NCBI RefSeq assembly: GCF_921293095.1
Contig: NC_060248.1
Coordinates: 133,002,972-133,066,971 of the forward strand
Source of the DNA: Ischnura elegans
Lineage: Eukaryota > Arthropoda > Insecta > Odonata > Coenagrionidae
Reading direction: 5' to 3'
DNA: 64,000 nt
Shown: piece by piece, positions 1 through 12,218 of the stretch
Layout of the letters: each line of letters begins with the position of its first letter
Numbering within the stretch: position 1 is the first letter of the stretch
Translations under genes and position numbers: made by a program
The notes under the pieces: generated by a model
Databases searched by the model: none
The model's input: the letters and a program-made list of their open reading frames with translations, nothing else
What the model was told of the DNA's origin: nothing

Positions 1-1924
1 TAAAATCCTTATTTCTCATCGTAGAACCTCGATCAAAAGACGCATTTCATCGCTCAACGGCAATGAGTATGATAGTTGTAATTGTTTACCTCCAAGTACT
101 GGCATTAGTAAAGTAAAAAATGTACTACGAAAGGTCATATCGGCAGCGGTTACCTCATACTGTGACGCCCGTCTCGGGAGGACCCGGATTATCTCTGAGA
201 GCCTGAGAAAGGGTTCGAAAAAGGGTCGCCCTTCCGTCCTGTAGACCTGACCATTTCTTGGCCCCAGAAAAGTACCACTAACCCTTAAATTTACTATAAT
301 TCGGCTCATGAGAATAAATAAAACACTATAAATATTTCATTTACGCAAAATTAACTTGCCAGTAATTACGTATGCATTATGTTGTTGATATGCGGGTGAT
401 ATTTGTATCTCTCGTGTCAGTTGGTGTGCTAACTTCATTTTGCATTATTCAAGCATTGGTAGCTCCTTAAAAGTGCCCTGATGCATTAATTTTGAAATTT
501 TGCCTTCTTCGCGAGATTGCCCTTAAACGTGTGGAATTTGTATTCCCTAATGCCTTCATCTTACAGTATAGTTTGTACAAAGTTTTATTTACGATGTTAC
601 ACCATGAAGTACCCATCAGATGAAGGCACTCAGGCGCGATATTTCCTTGGGGACGTTTCCCTGGCCTTTTGACTTTTTTCATCAAGTCATTATACTCCGT
701 CAATGGCTCCTCTAGTATTTACGGAGATCTGCAAGCTTCAATTGGCTGTTTTATAATTGCAAGGGCTCTCCTAGCGGAAATTCGATAAATGGGCCCGCAG
801 AGGATTGCTACGGCCTCATATCCCGCATAGGGCTTGGACTACTCCAAATATTTCCACATGCTGTGGAATATTGTCCGATTAGTTGCCGCAGCTTGAGAGT
901 ACACAAATCACCTTGACCATCGTAGCTTAAACGTGGAAAGCATTCATTTCAGAGGTGACAGCTCATGAGAAACCCTGAGCCAATATTTTAGACATTGGTT
1001 TACGAATCTCCCAAAGCCATTGTGGCAGATAAATATTCGAAGGTGAGGTAATCCACCGATCATATATCATTTGTGCCACTTAATTATCTGCGACTATCAA
1101 ATAGTGATAAAAAAATCTCAGAACATAGCAATCCGTAATGGGAGATATTTTATTTATAGAACTGCGAGCATATGTTGCAGCCTTTTTAAACGGTAGCGAA
1201 ATAACTCCTGATTGTCAGCGCCACGACTCTGGCTAGTTAGTGAGCGCATTTGTGCGAGGATAAAAGGGTTTGTGAATAGATTGAAAGGATTACGCTTAAA
1301 ATATAAATATGATACTTTGAGAGGAAGTTAAGGTTCAAGAGACTTATTGGCGCGATATTGGGCATCATTTTAGGAATTAAAGTTTAATTAGCACAAAGCG
1401 ATTCCAAATGAAAAAAAGTCTATGTGCATTTTCAGGGATTATGAGATGGGTTTCATTTTCTGCTGAAAACCTCAACTTCTACCTAAAAATGCATTCCATC
1501 AAGCGTGCATTTATTTACGTGGTGAATTTTGGACACAGTCTCATTATAAAAGGCATTATCGTCTGAGCTTTTCCCTTGTAGATACCTATATGCTTTGTCC
1601 TCTAAATTTCTATACCACTTTTTAATTCCAAATCGCATTAATAATTCCAACATTTTCTTCTTCCATGAGTGATATTCAAATGAGATTATTTCATTTTTAT
1701 CACTTAAAGGTATTTGCTAAATAAATACCTGACTTATATAGTATTTGGATACGTTATTTTGCATATATAGGGTGATAATTGCATTTAGAAAAATTTATAA
1801 TCGTAATTAATCCAAAACGTTTCTTGCAAACGATGATGTAGTCAATTCTAAAATATTCTTTTAATCGGCATTATGGTGTATTTAACATCCAGGACCGTGA
1901 GTGTCGGAAAAATTGCCAGTAGAA
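1..1924. other. Unassigned AT-rich sequence
   Basis: No gene, RNA or repeat could be supported here. The longest open frames are 97 codons (minus, 16-309) and 78 codons (minus, 467-703). Neither has a recognisable motif, and both have the Arg/Ser/Leu/Ile-rich composition expected of translated non-coding DNA. The rest is stop-rich in all frames. Confidence 0.6.
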
Positions 1925-2015
1925 TTAAGGAGCATGGAATGCGTGTTGGTCTGCGCAGTGGCCTGGGAAACCAAAGGTCCGTGGTTCGATTCCCGGTGGA
2001 GGGTACTTTTTTCCC
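1925..2015 (+). repeat. tRNA-derived SINE head (SINE-3)
   Basis: A tRNA-like RNA polymerase III promoter is visible. A box A-like stretch (around 1954-1964, GCGCAGTGGCC) is followed about 25 bases later by a perfect box B, GGTTCGATTCC at 1983-1993. The cloverleaf is not convincing: the T-stem has a mismatch and no 7-bp acceptor stem closes. I therefore read it as the head of a tRNA-derived SINE rather than a tRNA gene. No second copy was seen in this window, so its 3' limit is unknown; the AT-rich DNA up to about 2100 may belong to its body. Confidence 0.5.
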
Positions 2016-2690
2016 ATGGAAGTTAATGTATTTTGTTGGTTGTCGCTTATAGAGTTGGTACAAAATCAAATAAATGAAGGCATTTATCATGTAAGCTACA
2101 GATAGGTAGGTACCATTTCATTCCTTCCCAAATTACCGTGGTGAATCCAAAATCCTGTGCCTAATTGTAAAGGTATTAAGGCAATCGAGTTCCTCAGATC
2201 CTTTCCCAGTGATACGCTTTAGACCTCGAATAAACTCTTTTGTGAATCTCTTTTTTTGAAGCTTAATCGATCCGCATCCGAAAGTTATTAAATAATGCGA
2301 ATGATATCTTTTTAGGGATAAAAAGTATCTGCAAATATAATTTGCACTAATAAAGGAAGCGGGCATTAATGGCGTGCTTTGTAATATATCAAGATTTTTT
2401 AAGAATATAATTGCCTTTCTATACCTCCGACGGGAAGATAAAGATTTGAAAAATATTTATGGGTGGGCGCATTCCCCTCTTAATTATGTAGAATACATCG
2501 ATGCTGGTCGTGAATGCGTTTTAAATGTCATTACAAGTCAATGTTCATAACCGATACAATTATCTTTATTTGATGTAGCAAAACTGCTGATGACTTATAG
2601 ACTAGTTGGGATCTATTTGCAACAGCCCTGTGTTTGTAAGGAGAGGGGGATTTGTGGAAATAGGAGAGGGGAGGGGAGTTCTGAGGCGCA
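2016..2690. other. Unassigned AT-rich sequence
   Basis: Possibly includes the body of the preceding SINE up to about 2100. A 77-codon minus frame (2133-2366) has no recognisable motif. Nothing else is supported. Confidence 0.5.
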
Positions 2691-3317
2691 CTATTTAGGG
2701 CCCTGCTGCGCGGCGGCCGCTTGCATTAGTGCCCCGACGACCCTTGCAGCCGCAGCGCGATGTTCTTTTGGTTGATGCGTGGCCGACACGCGCGCACTAA
2801 CATCGCCCGTGTTCTTCGCCCCCGAAACGAGCGCCTGTCCAAAAAAGACATCGCCTTCCAATTTTCCGGGACGTCAAGGCGAATGTCTTTCATGCATGCG
2901 CTCTGCCGGCAGGCGATGCCCCACCCCCCTAACATCAGTCCAATGAGGATCTGCGCGCGCACAAGCGGTTGTTTGTCTCGGTTACACCTGAATGATTCTA
3001 TGAAATGCACCAAAAATTTTGACATTTTACAGTTTTTATTGATGTCATTTATGATTATTCCCAATAATAAAGAAAAAGTTACCGTTTTTAAAGCAGAAAC
3101 TTCTGCAATAGATCGCTACTCTTTCGAAGAACGAAATGTCTCCATATTTTTCATGAAGAGAGCCTCTTTATTCTTGAAGAGAAATAAAGCTATTGGAAAC
3201 GAAAAAGTATGTAAGCATATGCCCACTGTATGGATCCTGTACTACAATTTGGGAATGCCTGACTCGGCCCGCGAGATCAGAGATCCCTGCAAATATTCAG
3301 CTATAATGAGTGACTGA
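2691..3317. other. CpG-rich patch with an unexplained 185-codon open frame
   Basis: From about 2691 to 2990 the DNA turns abruptly GC- and CpG-rich (GCGCGC and GGCGGCCGC runs) inside an AT-rich background. A plus-strand frame of 185 codons runs 2760-3317 and a 112-codon minus frame overlaps it (2726-3064). The plus frame has no domain, signal peptide or repeat I recognise. Its second half lies in ordinary AT-rich DNA. The patch could be a regulatory CpG-rich element; the coding status of the frame is unproven and I think it unlikely. Confidence 0.25.
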
Positions 3318-6090
3318 AAATGTAGAAGATATAGAAGGTGGACTAATCATCAGAGAGGTCCATAAATTATTTTTGGAATTCGCAGGTGTGGATGGATTTT
3401 TCAGTTTTTCGTCAAAATAAAGTCACAGAAAAATCACCTTCAATGCTGTAAACATCTTTTTCATTCGTAATAGACTTTTGATAAGTGATTATCGATCATT
3501 CCTCGACGTTGGAGGCACTATCTAAGCCTTTTGTTATGAGATCCAGAGAAGTGGCTTCAGGTTGTTAAGAAAAGTCAACCTGTAAGATTAATGAGTTCAC
3601 GAAAATTTGCTATTTTCTCTGCCTTGACGGGCATTTCTCTTAAAAGAGGCTGCATTATGAAGATAGTGCATGCTATTAAAGAACATGAGTGTCAGCAGTG
3701 ATGTTAGGTTAAAGTTACCTTTCTGCAACTGTCAATTTTTAACCTTTTCAAATTTAAAACTAGCATTGGAAACGGAAACATTTATCACCAAAAGTTGATT
3801 TCATGGCTGATATCCGCAATGTCAGCCGTAGAAACCTGAATTACCCGAGATTTACAACTGACAAGTAGGCAATTTTCGACTGAATACACTCGAAATTTCA
3901 ATCGCGATTCGGCTGGGCCAAATATTCCGCGATCAAGCAAGTTCTTTTTTTTACTTCTTGCTAATGGAGCAATCTCAGAAAAATAATTAGCACTTGACAC
4001 TTTCAAAGTTATGCGCACTCCAGCTGTTTCGAGATGAGGATGGGTGTCAGATGAGGGACGGCGTGCGTGGGATTATTTGGGAGGAGACGGCATGAGAGAG
4101 TGTGTGAAATGGTGGGAGCGATCGAATAGCGGAAAAGGAAAGATTGGAACGACAGAAAGAGAGACAGAATCAAGTTAGGCGAAGGGGAATTCGCAAAAAT
4201 ATCAATTGATAGGCGGCGTGAGGAGGAACCAAACTCAGTAATTGTGATCCATGAGAGCGATTATCCCTAACGACAATTATCTTATCAACTTACGACGAGT
4301 TTCAATGCTAGTACATCATCATGAAGCACATACACCATATTGAAACGCGTCGTACATGCAGCAAAACTGGGAAAAGAACTTTTTATTCTGTCGTTTCGAT
4401 GAACTTCCAGATATTGAAATGTGGTTCTTTATATTTTACACTGGAAAATATTATCTCCTCCCTCGATCAGCGCACAGACTAGACTAAGGTACAGTATGGG
4501 AGAGATATTTTCTATCTCTACGCCGCCTTGCATTTCGAAGATTTTGATTCGGGGATCGGAAGGCTTCACAAGGGAATCGCACGCGGGATCCCTTCGGTTT
4601 AGCAGAGAAACGCTCTCTCCACCCACTAGAGTACCACGCTTCCAAGTAAAGAAACATTTGAGAGCAAAGGTGATGCCGATTGATTTCGTTAGGATTGGTT
4701 TAATTTGTCTAAAAATTGAAATCATCATTTTTTCCTATGTCCCGTCTCGTTGGCGTGAGATTCTTCTTCCCCAAACCTTCGGAGATGATCCAAATCCTGG
4801 GAGGAGATTCCAGATCCGCATTCCACAGCGCATCCACATTCCTTTCCAAAAATCCAGTGCCATCGCATGCTATATCTCAAGACATCTAGGCCATGCTTCT
4901 TTTATTTGCGGAATTAAGCACAAGTTATTCACGGCACAGAATCAGCACCGTTGTGATTATTATCTCGCGTGATTGAAATTGACAAAACAAATTACAGTAG
5001 TATATTGAACATTTTTTAGAGGAAATCTCAGTGCCAAATAGCGGTAAAAGGAAAACGTTTTATTGCAGTCAATCTTTCCAGAGAAACTTAGTCTATGATT
5101 AGGTCATTGCAATAACCAGATTATATTAAATTGAGCATTTGAAATGGTGCAGGGGACAAAATAAGCTTTTATATGTAGCCGAAAGACAATTTACTGGAAG
5201 TATGTTTATAATTCAAGCAGCGATGAAGTATTTTATCAAATATGGTTAACCTTGTAATGCAGACAATAGTACTGCTCTGAAAAATCTACCGTTGATGGCA
5301 ATATTCAGTTGTGCCTCATGCTGTGGCTATTGTGACCCCCCTCCACACGCATCGACTGTATACTTCTATTGCATTGGCAGAATTGGAATTTAATTCATAA
5401 GGGATTCACCTCACGAAACAAATGCCCACGTGTTAGACATAATTACTGTGGAAATCACGGTATTGAATTGAGAACCTAGCATAAGACAAAAATGCAGAGC
5501 TAAAATTAGAAAAGTGATGATGGATTGCCAATTTGTTGTAGCAAACCATTCAAGACACACTATTGGGGAATAGTTAATTGCAATCAATCAGCAGAAAACG
5601 TAAATTTGAATTGTTTAGTATTGGGCTAAATCAGCTTTAATATGGTACTGACCATCGGATCATGATTCTGACGCCACCGGAGTCGTGTCTCAACGAAAAT
5701 GAAAAAATTATGAAGAAACAGTTGATTAAATGTTGTCGTGACCACGTTGGTCCAATATTTCTTTTCATTTACGCCTTTCCTAAGTATTTGAGTCTTTATC
5801 TTTTAAAGTGATCGATCGTCTCATGAATGACCAATTTGAGTTCTGCGACCCCAAGTCGGACTCTTTACAAGCGCGCGACAATATCGTTGACGGAATCAGA
5901 GCACATCCACTATGGAGTAAAAGAATGACCGATAAAGTAGGGTGGAATGCATGAAGACGTCACGCTGAGGTAATTTTGATGGAAGCCTAGGCCCTCTGCA
6001 CATTAATTTCTCATTTCTGTTATGGGCAGAATAGGAATAGCATAGGAGATGCCCCGTACGAAATAGGCACTGCTGAGATTATTCACCCCT
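3318..6090. other. Unassigned sequence, includes a 183-codon open frame
   Basis: Mostly AT-rich and stop-rich. A plus-strand frame of 183 codons occupies 4421-4972, with a 99-codon minus frame overlapping it at 4429-4728. The translated product is rich in Arg, Ile, Ser and Pro, has no recognisable domain, and is probably a chance opening. No repeat pairing with the rest of the window was noticed. Confidence 0.4.
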
Positions 6091-6094
6091 GCGC

Positions 6095-6520
6095 TTGACA
6101 CGAGAGCAGCTCACCCCATTCCATCCCCTATCGCACGTCTCCTTACCCCCACCTCCTTTCCTGTCACCCGCACTCCTCCCCTTCCTTTGTTTTCTAATCT
6201 CCTGGTCACGTGGCCCTCGCGAAAGACGGCGCGCCGCCGTGAGAACGAGGGGCGCGCAAACTACAGACAGACGACTGCCTAGCGCACTCCGCCACCCTCT
6301 TCTGTGCTCTGGGTGCCAGGGGGCGCAAGGGGTGCAACAAAATCGGGGGGGGGGGGGGGGGGTGATTCACCGGGGGCCTGCGTGGATGGGCGAGTAATTT
6401 CTTCGTCTTCTTCTCCTTCTTCGCGCCGTTAATTTCGGGAAGGGAAGAGGTCCTGTCGAGACAGACGGCCGCCTGGGAAGCGGAGTGTGGGAGGACATTG
6501 ACGAGAGCACAAAGCAGCTC
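6095..6520. repeat. GC-rich low-complexity patch with an 18-G run
   Basis: A C/T-rich strand (6100-6200) passes into GC-rich DNA and then an uninterrupted run of 18 G at 6345-6362. Open frames on both strands (100 and 127 codons) only translate this low complexity into Pro/Arg/Gly-rich strings. The stretch around 6310-6324 holds CAGGGGGCGC, the core of a CTCF-type motif, but in such G-rich DNA this has little weight. Confidence 0.6.
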
Positions 6521-7807
6521 ACCTGCAACTGATCGAAAGAATACGGAAATCTGGCGAACGAATCTACGATTATCCTTGCCTCCGTACATATAAACGGATT
6601 GGCCTCGCTAAACCATACGTGTGTGAGGACAGATGAAGTATTTCCACTCCTTACTAATATTTAATTTTACCTGAAATTCGAGGACAATCATATCCTATGA
6701 CATTTTCAAACCAAGTGCCTCCAAGGAAAGTAACGTCAACTGGTGATCGCAACGTAAAAATAACCCCAATACTATCAAAATGACAATAATAATCAATGAA
6801 GCCATGGTGAATCTGTTTTTCTGACCTCTGTGGTTAACGAGGACCAGGTTTTTTCTCGGAGATATAGGTAATTCGGCAGTAAATGACGGTATCAATGCAA
6901 TTGTTATTTTGATGAGATGCTCATTTTTTAGCGTGGAGATGACTCAGAGATGTCTCTTCTTTTGGAGGTGCCTAGTTCAAGAGTGTCGACACCTACGCGC
7001 AACTTTTCTCACAATTGGTGAAAAATACCTTTCGTATTATGGAAGATGGGATGTGTCTGTCACCTCTTGGGTATTTTGCGGGCGAAGTGATCATCGCCAG
7101 CATGCAATTGGTACTCGTAATGCAAACCGCACGGTCATGTAAAAGCACTCGTAGTAAAAAAGATTGGATATTAATGCAGGTGGCGTGAGCTCCCACCAAG
7201 CATTTCGCCACGCAACCCGAGACAACACAATTGCGTTCCCTGAGATGGCCAAAGCTTTCCAACGGTTAACAATGAATAGACCTTGTGCAAGGTTATACCT
7301 ATGCAAAGAAAATACCGCGAAGAAATATCAGTCAATCTTTACTACAAATGATCCAACTTAGAAAAATGAAAGTGCAGAGAAATGCGGATGCAGTAGAAAA
7401 GACACCGATGGAAAAAGATATTCATTCAGGGAGTCGACGAAGCTGGTGACAGCGATAATTTTACAAATCGAGAAACCCATTGCTATCCTCAATAGAACGG
7501 GAACAGAATGACCTTCTGGATCTCTAAGCTTTGAGGACTGTTTATTTCATCTTCTTATCGCGATCCCGTCTACCGCAATAGAACGGTTTTATTTCTTTAC
7601 TCTCCTTAACGGGGTCTTCACAGACTCCCATCCTAACTCGCATAGCATATTGGAAACACAGAACTTTCCTTGTAACAAAATATCATGAATCTGACTGTTC
7701 TGCGCCGTTCTCTAATAATTTCAGCAATCAGTATTGCCTCATGAGGGTGTGATAACAGTCGCAAGGGATTCATGAAATTTATCTTCCGAGTCACATATTC
7801 ATCCCAA
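6521..7807. other. Unassigned sequence
   Basis: Ordinary AT-rich DNA. Several overlapping frames of 60-90 codons between 6695 and 7361 lie on both strands and show no motif. No repeat partner was found in the window. Confidence 0.55.
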
Positions 7808-8445
7808 TAGGGTAGTTTCCTTCATTAAAGAAAACGAAAAGCATTGTTTGCGATTCGTTACCCACCATTAGTGTATTCATAATATACAAATTATTTGGTT
7901 TTAGAAATCCCTGTTCAGACGAATGGCAATGGTCAATTTTAACCGCATTTGAAAAAGGCCAGATTGGCGCCCATGCAATGCCACTCCACGTGACGTCACA
8001 GGGACCTAGTTTCTACACGAGTATATAGGAGTTTTACATCGTCTGAGGTTACCAATGCTTGCATGAGGCACAGAGCTCAGGGAAACATGTGTTAATAATC
8101 ACCTATTAAAACTGCCTAAGGTTGGAAAGTTTCCTTCGTTTGATAGTGTATTAATAATCCTTATTTAAGGCAAGCGCTACCTGCTAGCAGCCTGCATCGT
8201 ATCAGCGCTCAAAGCCTCGCCCCACGGTCACCTCACACGCCCACAATGGGAACCAGAATTACGTCACACGGCGTTTTCCCAGCATTCATACTTAGGCATC
8301 GCGTTTTCGCGCACTTGAAAATTTTCACTTTTCATTTAATCGCTAAAAATAGATGTCGTCATTTACAAATCTAAAATCCTGAAATACGTACGCCAGGAGT
8401 AATAATCTTTTGACTTAGGCAAAAAAATAATAGGGAACCACCCTA
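7808..8445 (+). mobile_element. Repeat A copy 1: candidate TIR element (about 635 bp)
   Basis: This is the most complete of three copies of a dispersed repeat (others at 12,219-13,078 and 25,492-26,144). The ends are short imperfect inverted repeats, TAGGGTAGTTTCC at 7808-7820 and the complement of TAGGGTGGTTCCC at 8433-8445. A TA target duplication is therefore plausible, as in Tc1/mariner-type or similar DNA elements. No transposase frame is present, so it would be a long non-autonomous element. It carries a fused E-box/CRE palindrome, CACGTGACGTCA, at 7987-7998, preserved in all three copies. The class assignment is inference; the repeat itself is directly seen. Confidence 0.65.
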
Positions 8446-9819
8446 TTGTATGAGTTGAGAGAATAAAATATCAAATGAGTGCAATTTCACGGGTATTCAA
8501 ATGGAGCACAATGCTAGAGGTCCCTCTCAAGATGGCCATATAAGATATTTTTTTACTTCGCTCGGATGTCATCATTCCTATATTTTAATTTTTGGGGGTC
8601 AGTTGATGTTTGTCATATTCGAAAACGACTTTAGGCCGCCCCTTTTCATTTTGGAGAGGACTGGAGAAGGTGTTCAGGAACACGCTCGGATAGTCCGTTC
8701 GCCGAAATCTCAACGGCGGGAGGCTGGAAGGGGAAGAGGCTGGATAAACACACACTGGAGTGGATTCGACGTTAAATCGGTTCGCCCCCTCCCCAATCCC
8801 CCCCCCCCACCCACAACAGACGTCCACCCCTCTCGTTTGAACAACTCCGACGCATTCATTCCCTCGCTCGAGAAAAAAGAAATCGCTCTCTCGAAAAAAA
8901 ACACAGTCGGAGGAACTCTCCGGCGTTGTTACATAAAAGTGTGTGCTCGCTCAAACATCGAATCGAAGAGGTACGTGGAAAACAACGAGGAATCATGTTA
9001 GCACTGGTGAAAACGGAATTGTTTACCGACTGCCTTTAAAAGTTCGCACTCAAGGATTCTGGCTAAATTTTAAACGAAAGAATCGTATTAAAGGTAGTTC
9101 ATAATTAGTAGAACTTGGTGTAATACCAATTAATCAAGTATCATGTTATGCATCCTTTTTATTCTTTAGTTTAGAAAGGTTACTCTTATTGAGTTTCCTA
9201 TGGCCATTCAAATTAGGAGGTAGGTAAAGGAGTGTCGTAACCGCTACCAGATAAATGCCCTGTAGTGGTCTTATGAAGTGAAATCAACTATGAAATGTGG
9301 ACTAAACAGCCATTTATTTTCGTGGCAAATACGATAAAATCTGAATTATAAAATGGCCTATGCTTTTATTTGTTTTTCCCGTCGCCTACTTATGAACTTA
9401 TTGTCCGATATTAATCGATTCGTTATGACATCCCATTCAGGTAAAAAGAGCTGTTGGAAAGGAAAGGTAATGTGTTTACCTACTTATCTACTTCTGTCCC
9501 ATCACCATTAATTACAGACAGAATTTTCCTTCCTTTTTTATGGACATATCGCATAGTTTTGATGTGAAGGATACGATTTAGATTTTTGTTTTAATAGTGC
9601 ATACGATTTAGATGCTTATTTTTCAAAAGTAAGCGTTGAAATGCAAGCCAACATTTTTCGCTGCATCTTTTATTCCGTCCATCTAGTCCCTTAATTGAAA
9701 AATTTAGAGTTTATAGTCGAGTAATGAAACAATTTTTTTCCTTTAATAAGGTCAGAAGAGACCTGATAATGATAGTTATGTAAACGTTTGGGGGAAAGGG
9801 CGGTGAAGAGTCTGATCTG
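8446..9819. other. Unassigned; GC-rich patch 8640-8960
   Basis: A 166-codon plus frame (8501-9001) spans a GC-rich patch with a C-run around 8800-8812. Two minus frames overlap it, and all are low-complexity translations without motifs. From 9000 onward the DNA is AT-rich with nothing recognised. Confidence 0.45.
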
Positions 9820-10069
9820 GAGTGTGACGCTAAGCGGTGAGGAAAGAAGACAATAAATATCGAGGGCGCTGGAGAGGTGGATGAGAATGGAGAGGGTGAA
9901 GTGGAGAGGGAGGAAGAGAACGAGGAAGTGCTGGAAATGGTGGGTAAGGAAACCTGCAGAGCAGATGAGGATGGTTTGGATGGAGCGAGTACTTAGCGGG
10001 ATGGGTGGAAGGAAGTAGTGTTAGAAGGATAATGTTGGGTACACGAGGGAGAGGAATTAAGAGAATATA
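9820..10069 (+). mobile_element. LINE-B1 relic, 3' coding part, left piece
   Basis: Degraded plus-strand copy of the LINE-B1 C-terminal coding region seen intact at 12,381-12,793. Shared stretches include the equivalents of MERVKW, the 'evlemvg' region and 'ERVLSGMG'. In LINE-B1 these follow the reverse transcriptase domain. Frames are broken. The copy is interrupted at about 10,069 by a LINE-A insertion and resumes at about 10,513. Confidence 0.65.
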
Positions 10070-10512
10070 TACATCTACATAATACCCCGCAAGACGCCTA
10101 AAAGGCATGTGGCAGGGGGTGTTAGGCCACCAGCCGTTTACATTGTTCCAACGAAGTTGGGACTAGCGTTTATTAAAGTCCTTTATGGTTCGGGGGAAAA
10201 ACGAATTGCCATATCTATCCGTTCGGCAAAACATCTCTCTTAATTTATCGCTTCTATCGGACCTGGAAACATAGTGTGGCTCCAATATTATGTTCTCTGT
10301 GTCGCTCTTAAAGATATCCATTCTCAATTGCTCAAGCAATCTAAGCCTGGCGCGCAGCCTCCGAGTCTCCAGCGGCTCCCAGCCTAATTTATTCGCTTAA
10401 CATCTGGGTAACACTGTCTGTACGCCCGCAGCAGTTTTTGACCAAACGCGCAGCCTTCCTTTGTATTTTATTCAGTTCGCATATATTCATTATATCATTC
10501 TTGGATGAAATG
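10070..10512 (-). mobile_element. LINE-A non-LTR retrotransposon, 5'-truncated 3' end
   Basis: Minus-strand 3' end of a non-LTR retrotransposon. Read from 10,512 downward it encodes the conserved C-terminal region found after reverse transcriptase in many arthropod elements: KIQRKAARLVKN, then TDSVTQML. A frameshift follows near 10,385, then a clean 72-residue frame (10,381-10,163) beginning WEPLETRRLRARLRLLEQL and ending in a TAG. The roughly 95-bp 3' untranslated part contains a short GC hairpin-like segment and ends in a GATGTA-type tail (about 10,070-10,082 on the plus strand). It sits inside a LINE-B1 relic, so it is the younger insertion. A second copy is at 58,909-59,268. Confidence 0.8.
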
Positions 10513-10680
10513 AGAGGGAGGAGGACTTATTTTTAATTTAGGAGAGAAGTTAAAAGAGGGAGGGAAGCTGCTAGAATACTTTTTAAATACTTCATGGAAA
10601 GTAAGAAAGAGGAAGGCAATAGGATTTCTGGATAGTATCAAAGGCTGTAATTGATAATAAAAATGAAAATTTCCATTTAA
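10513..10680 (+). mobile_element. LINE-B1 relic, right piece
   Basis: Continuation of the LINE-B1 copy interrupted by LINE-A. The stretch around 10,601-10,655 aligns with the LINE-B1 segment that encodes RGRKRRGFLDRLKG in the 12.4-kb copy. It is strongly degraded with no open frame. The outer limit is approximate. Confidence 0.5.
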
Positions 10681-12170
10681 AATAGGGGAACAGAGGGTAG
10701 GTAGCGGCGTTTAGTTGAAATTCTCCTTGTAAACCTATTTAAACAGATAAAAAAATGGGGTGTAAATAATTATTTCGTGCGTATTTCAATAACTAACAAA
10801 TTGGGGCTAAAATTAATTTGGTAACCATGAAGTCGAATGAGGAATTTAAGAAATGTCCCCGTTTAACTGTTTGTGCCCCTCATTCCCGATTCCACCGAAA
10901 GATTAGTTGACGGGTGCCTTCCATCGTACGCGCGGCGTCCTTCCCTTGTCTTGTTTATCCCTTGCGATTTATTCATCCCGTGGCTCGTCGTGCATTCCAC
11001 CGCCATATTTCCCTCAGGGCGCCTGCAAACACTATTCGCTCTTGAACCGCGGAGCGAACCTTTGGAATGATTGCTCGACTCCCGCAGAGGCGACCATTTT
11101 AAATTCGCATGAAGACCTTCAGCTGTTCTTTCCGCGTCCCCGGATCCTTCTTTTCCACTTCCAAACCCTCACTTCGCGGACGCGATGTCGCGAGAAATAT
11201 TTAAGGCGACCATTGGAGCGAGGCAATCTACATATGCATGGCAAACTGATGGCACCAGCATCCACCTGTACCCGCGATGTTTGGATGGGGGTGCTTTTTC
11301 ATCGATCTTCTATTCTTTAAACTAATTTACGAACTTATAAATAACTGATGTTTGCACTCAAGTCTTTCCTTTTACTATTAAATAGATCCCATAAGTTGGA
11401 AAACATACTATTCCATTCAGCAGTTTTTAAGGGAACTAAATTATCTGAACATCTCCTAATCTACCCACGGCATAATTCCAAATTTTCCCAATGAATAGAT
11501 TTTTTTATAACGCAATTTGTTCATAGAAAAGAATTGGACAAATGGCTAAACTCTCTCTAAAGATATGTGTATAAAAATTCGTTCCACAAATCTTGCCAAG
11601 CTTTGAAAATCATGCAAAGCTCTGCCGTTTGGACATCATGGCATTCATTGCTGTTTCATTTCAGCGTTGAAAATATACGTACTTGCCATGCATACTCATT
11701 TTAGTGGGCATGTCCTGAATTTTAGTTCTAAATTAGCTGTCTGCAAAGTACTTTGAAATTTTTCAAGCACAGCAGACATCTTTCATTCCATGATTAGATG
11801 TCTTTTTACAATAATGTTATTGCAGGGAAGGAGAAGAGGCGGTAAATGTATTGAGATTTGGTAGCAACGCGAATTTTTAGAAGATTGGAACTCCAAGATT
11901 TTGCTCAGTTTTAATGGAACTACAATGGCGACAGTGCTTGGAAATTTTGATAATTTTTTGGCAGATTACGTGGAACAATCCTTCTCAATGCTCACCGGGA
12001 ATCAAGAGTGTTCTAATGCGCAGCCCCACCGGGGAATAAGATTCCTAGATGGGCTCAAGTGGTGAATTTGTGGGGGGTCCCGGTTGGTACCTATCCCAGT
12101 CAAGCAAAATGATTTTTCCCCTTTGGAATTTTCGCCTCTGAAGTGCATTACCGTTCGCCGCTGCCGCCTA
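10681..12170. other. Unassigned; GC-rich patch 10,880-11,300
   Basis: The patch carries two overlapping plus frames (137 codons at 10,907-11,320 and 65 codons at 10,873-11,070) without recognisable motifs. The rest is AT-rich with nothing supported. The patch is not low complexity and could be a regulatory element, but there is no direct evidence. Confidence 0.4.
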
Positions 12171-12218
12171 TCATCAATCCTAAGTCCATCAATTGGTTTG
12201 ACGCTGCTCTCTACTCAA
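12171..12218 (-). mobile_element. LINE-B2 3' terminal fragment
   Basis: Minus-strand match to the LINE-B2 3' end seen at 52,561-52,734 and 13,491-13,565. It encodes the terminal peptide RAASNQ, followed by remnants of the 3' end. It abuts the left end of repeat A copy 2. Confidence 0.5.

Noticed and set aside
1925..2015. Functional tRNA gene
   Set aside because: Box A and B are present but the acceptor and T stems do not close properly.
2760..3317. 185-codon open frame as a gene
   Set aside because: No domain, no signal, and the opposite strand is also open; its length is near what chance allows in 64 kb with a GC-rich patch.
4421..4972. 183-codon open frame as a gene
   Set aside because: No recognisable motif; composition like translated non-coding DNA; overlapping minus frame.
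8501..9001. 166-codon open frame as a gene
   Set aside because: Lies across a GC-rich low-complexity patch with C-runs; three overlapping frames on two strands.
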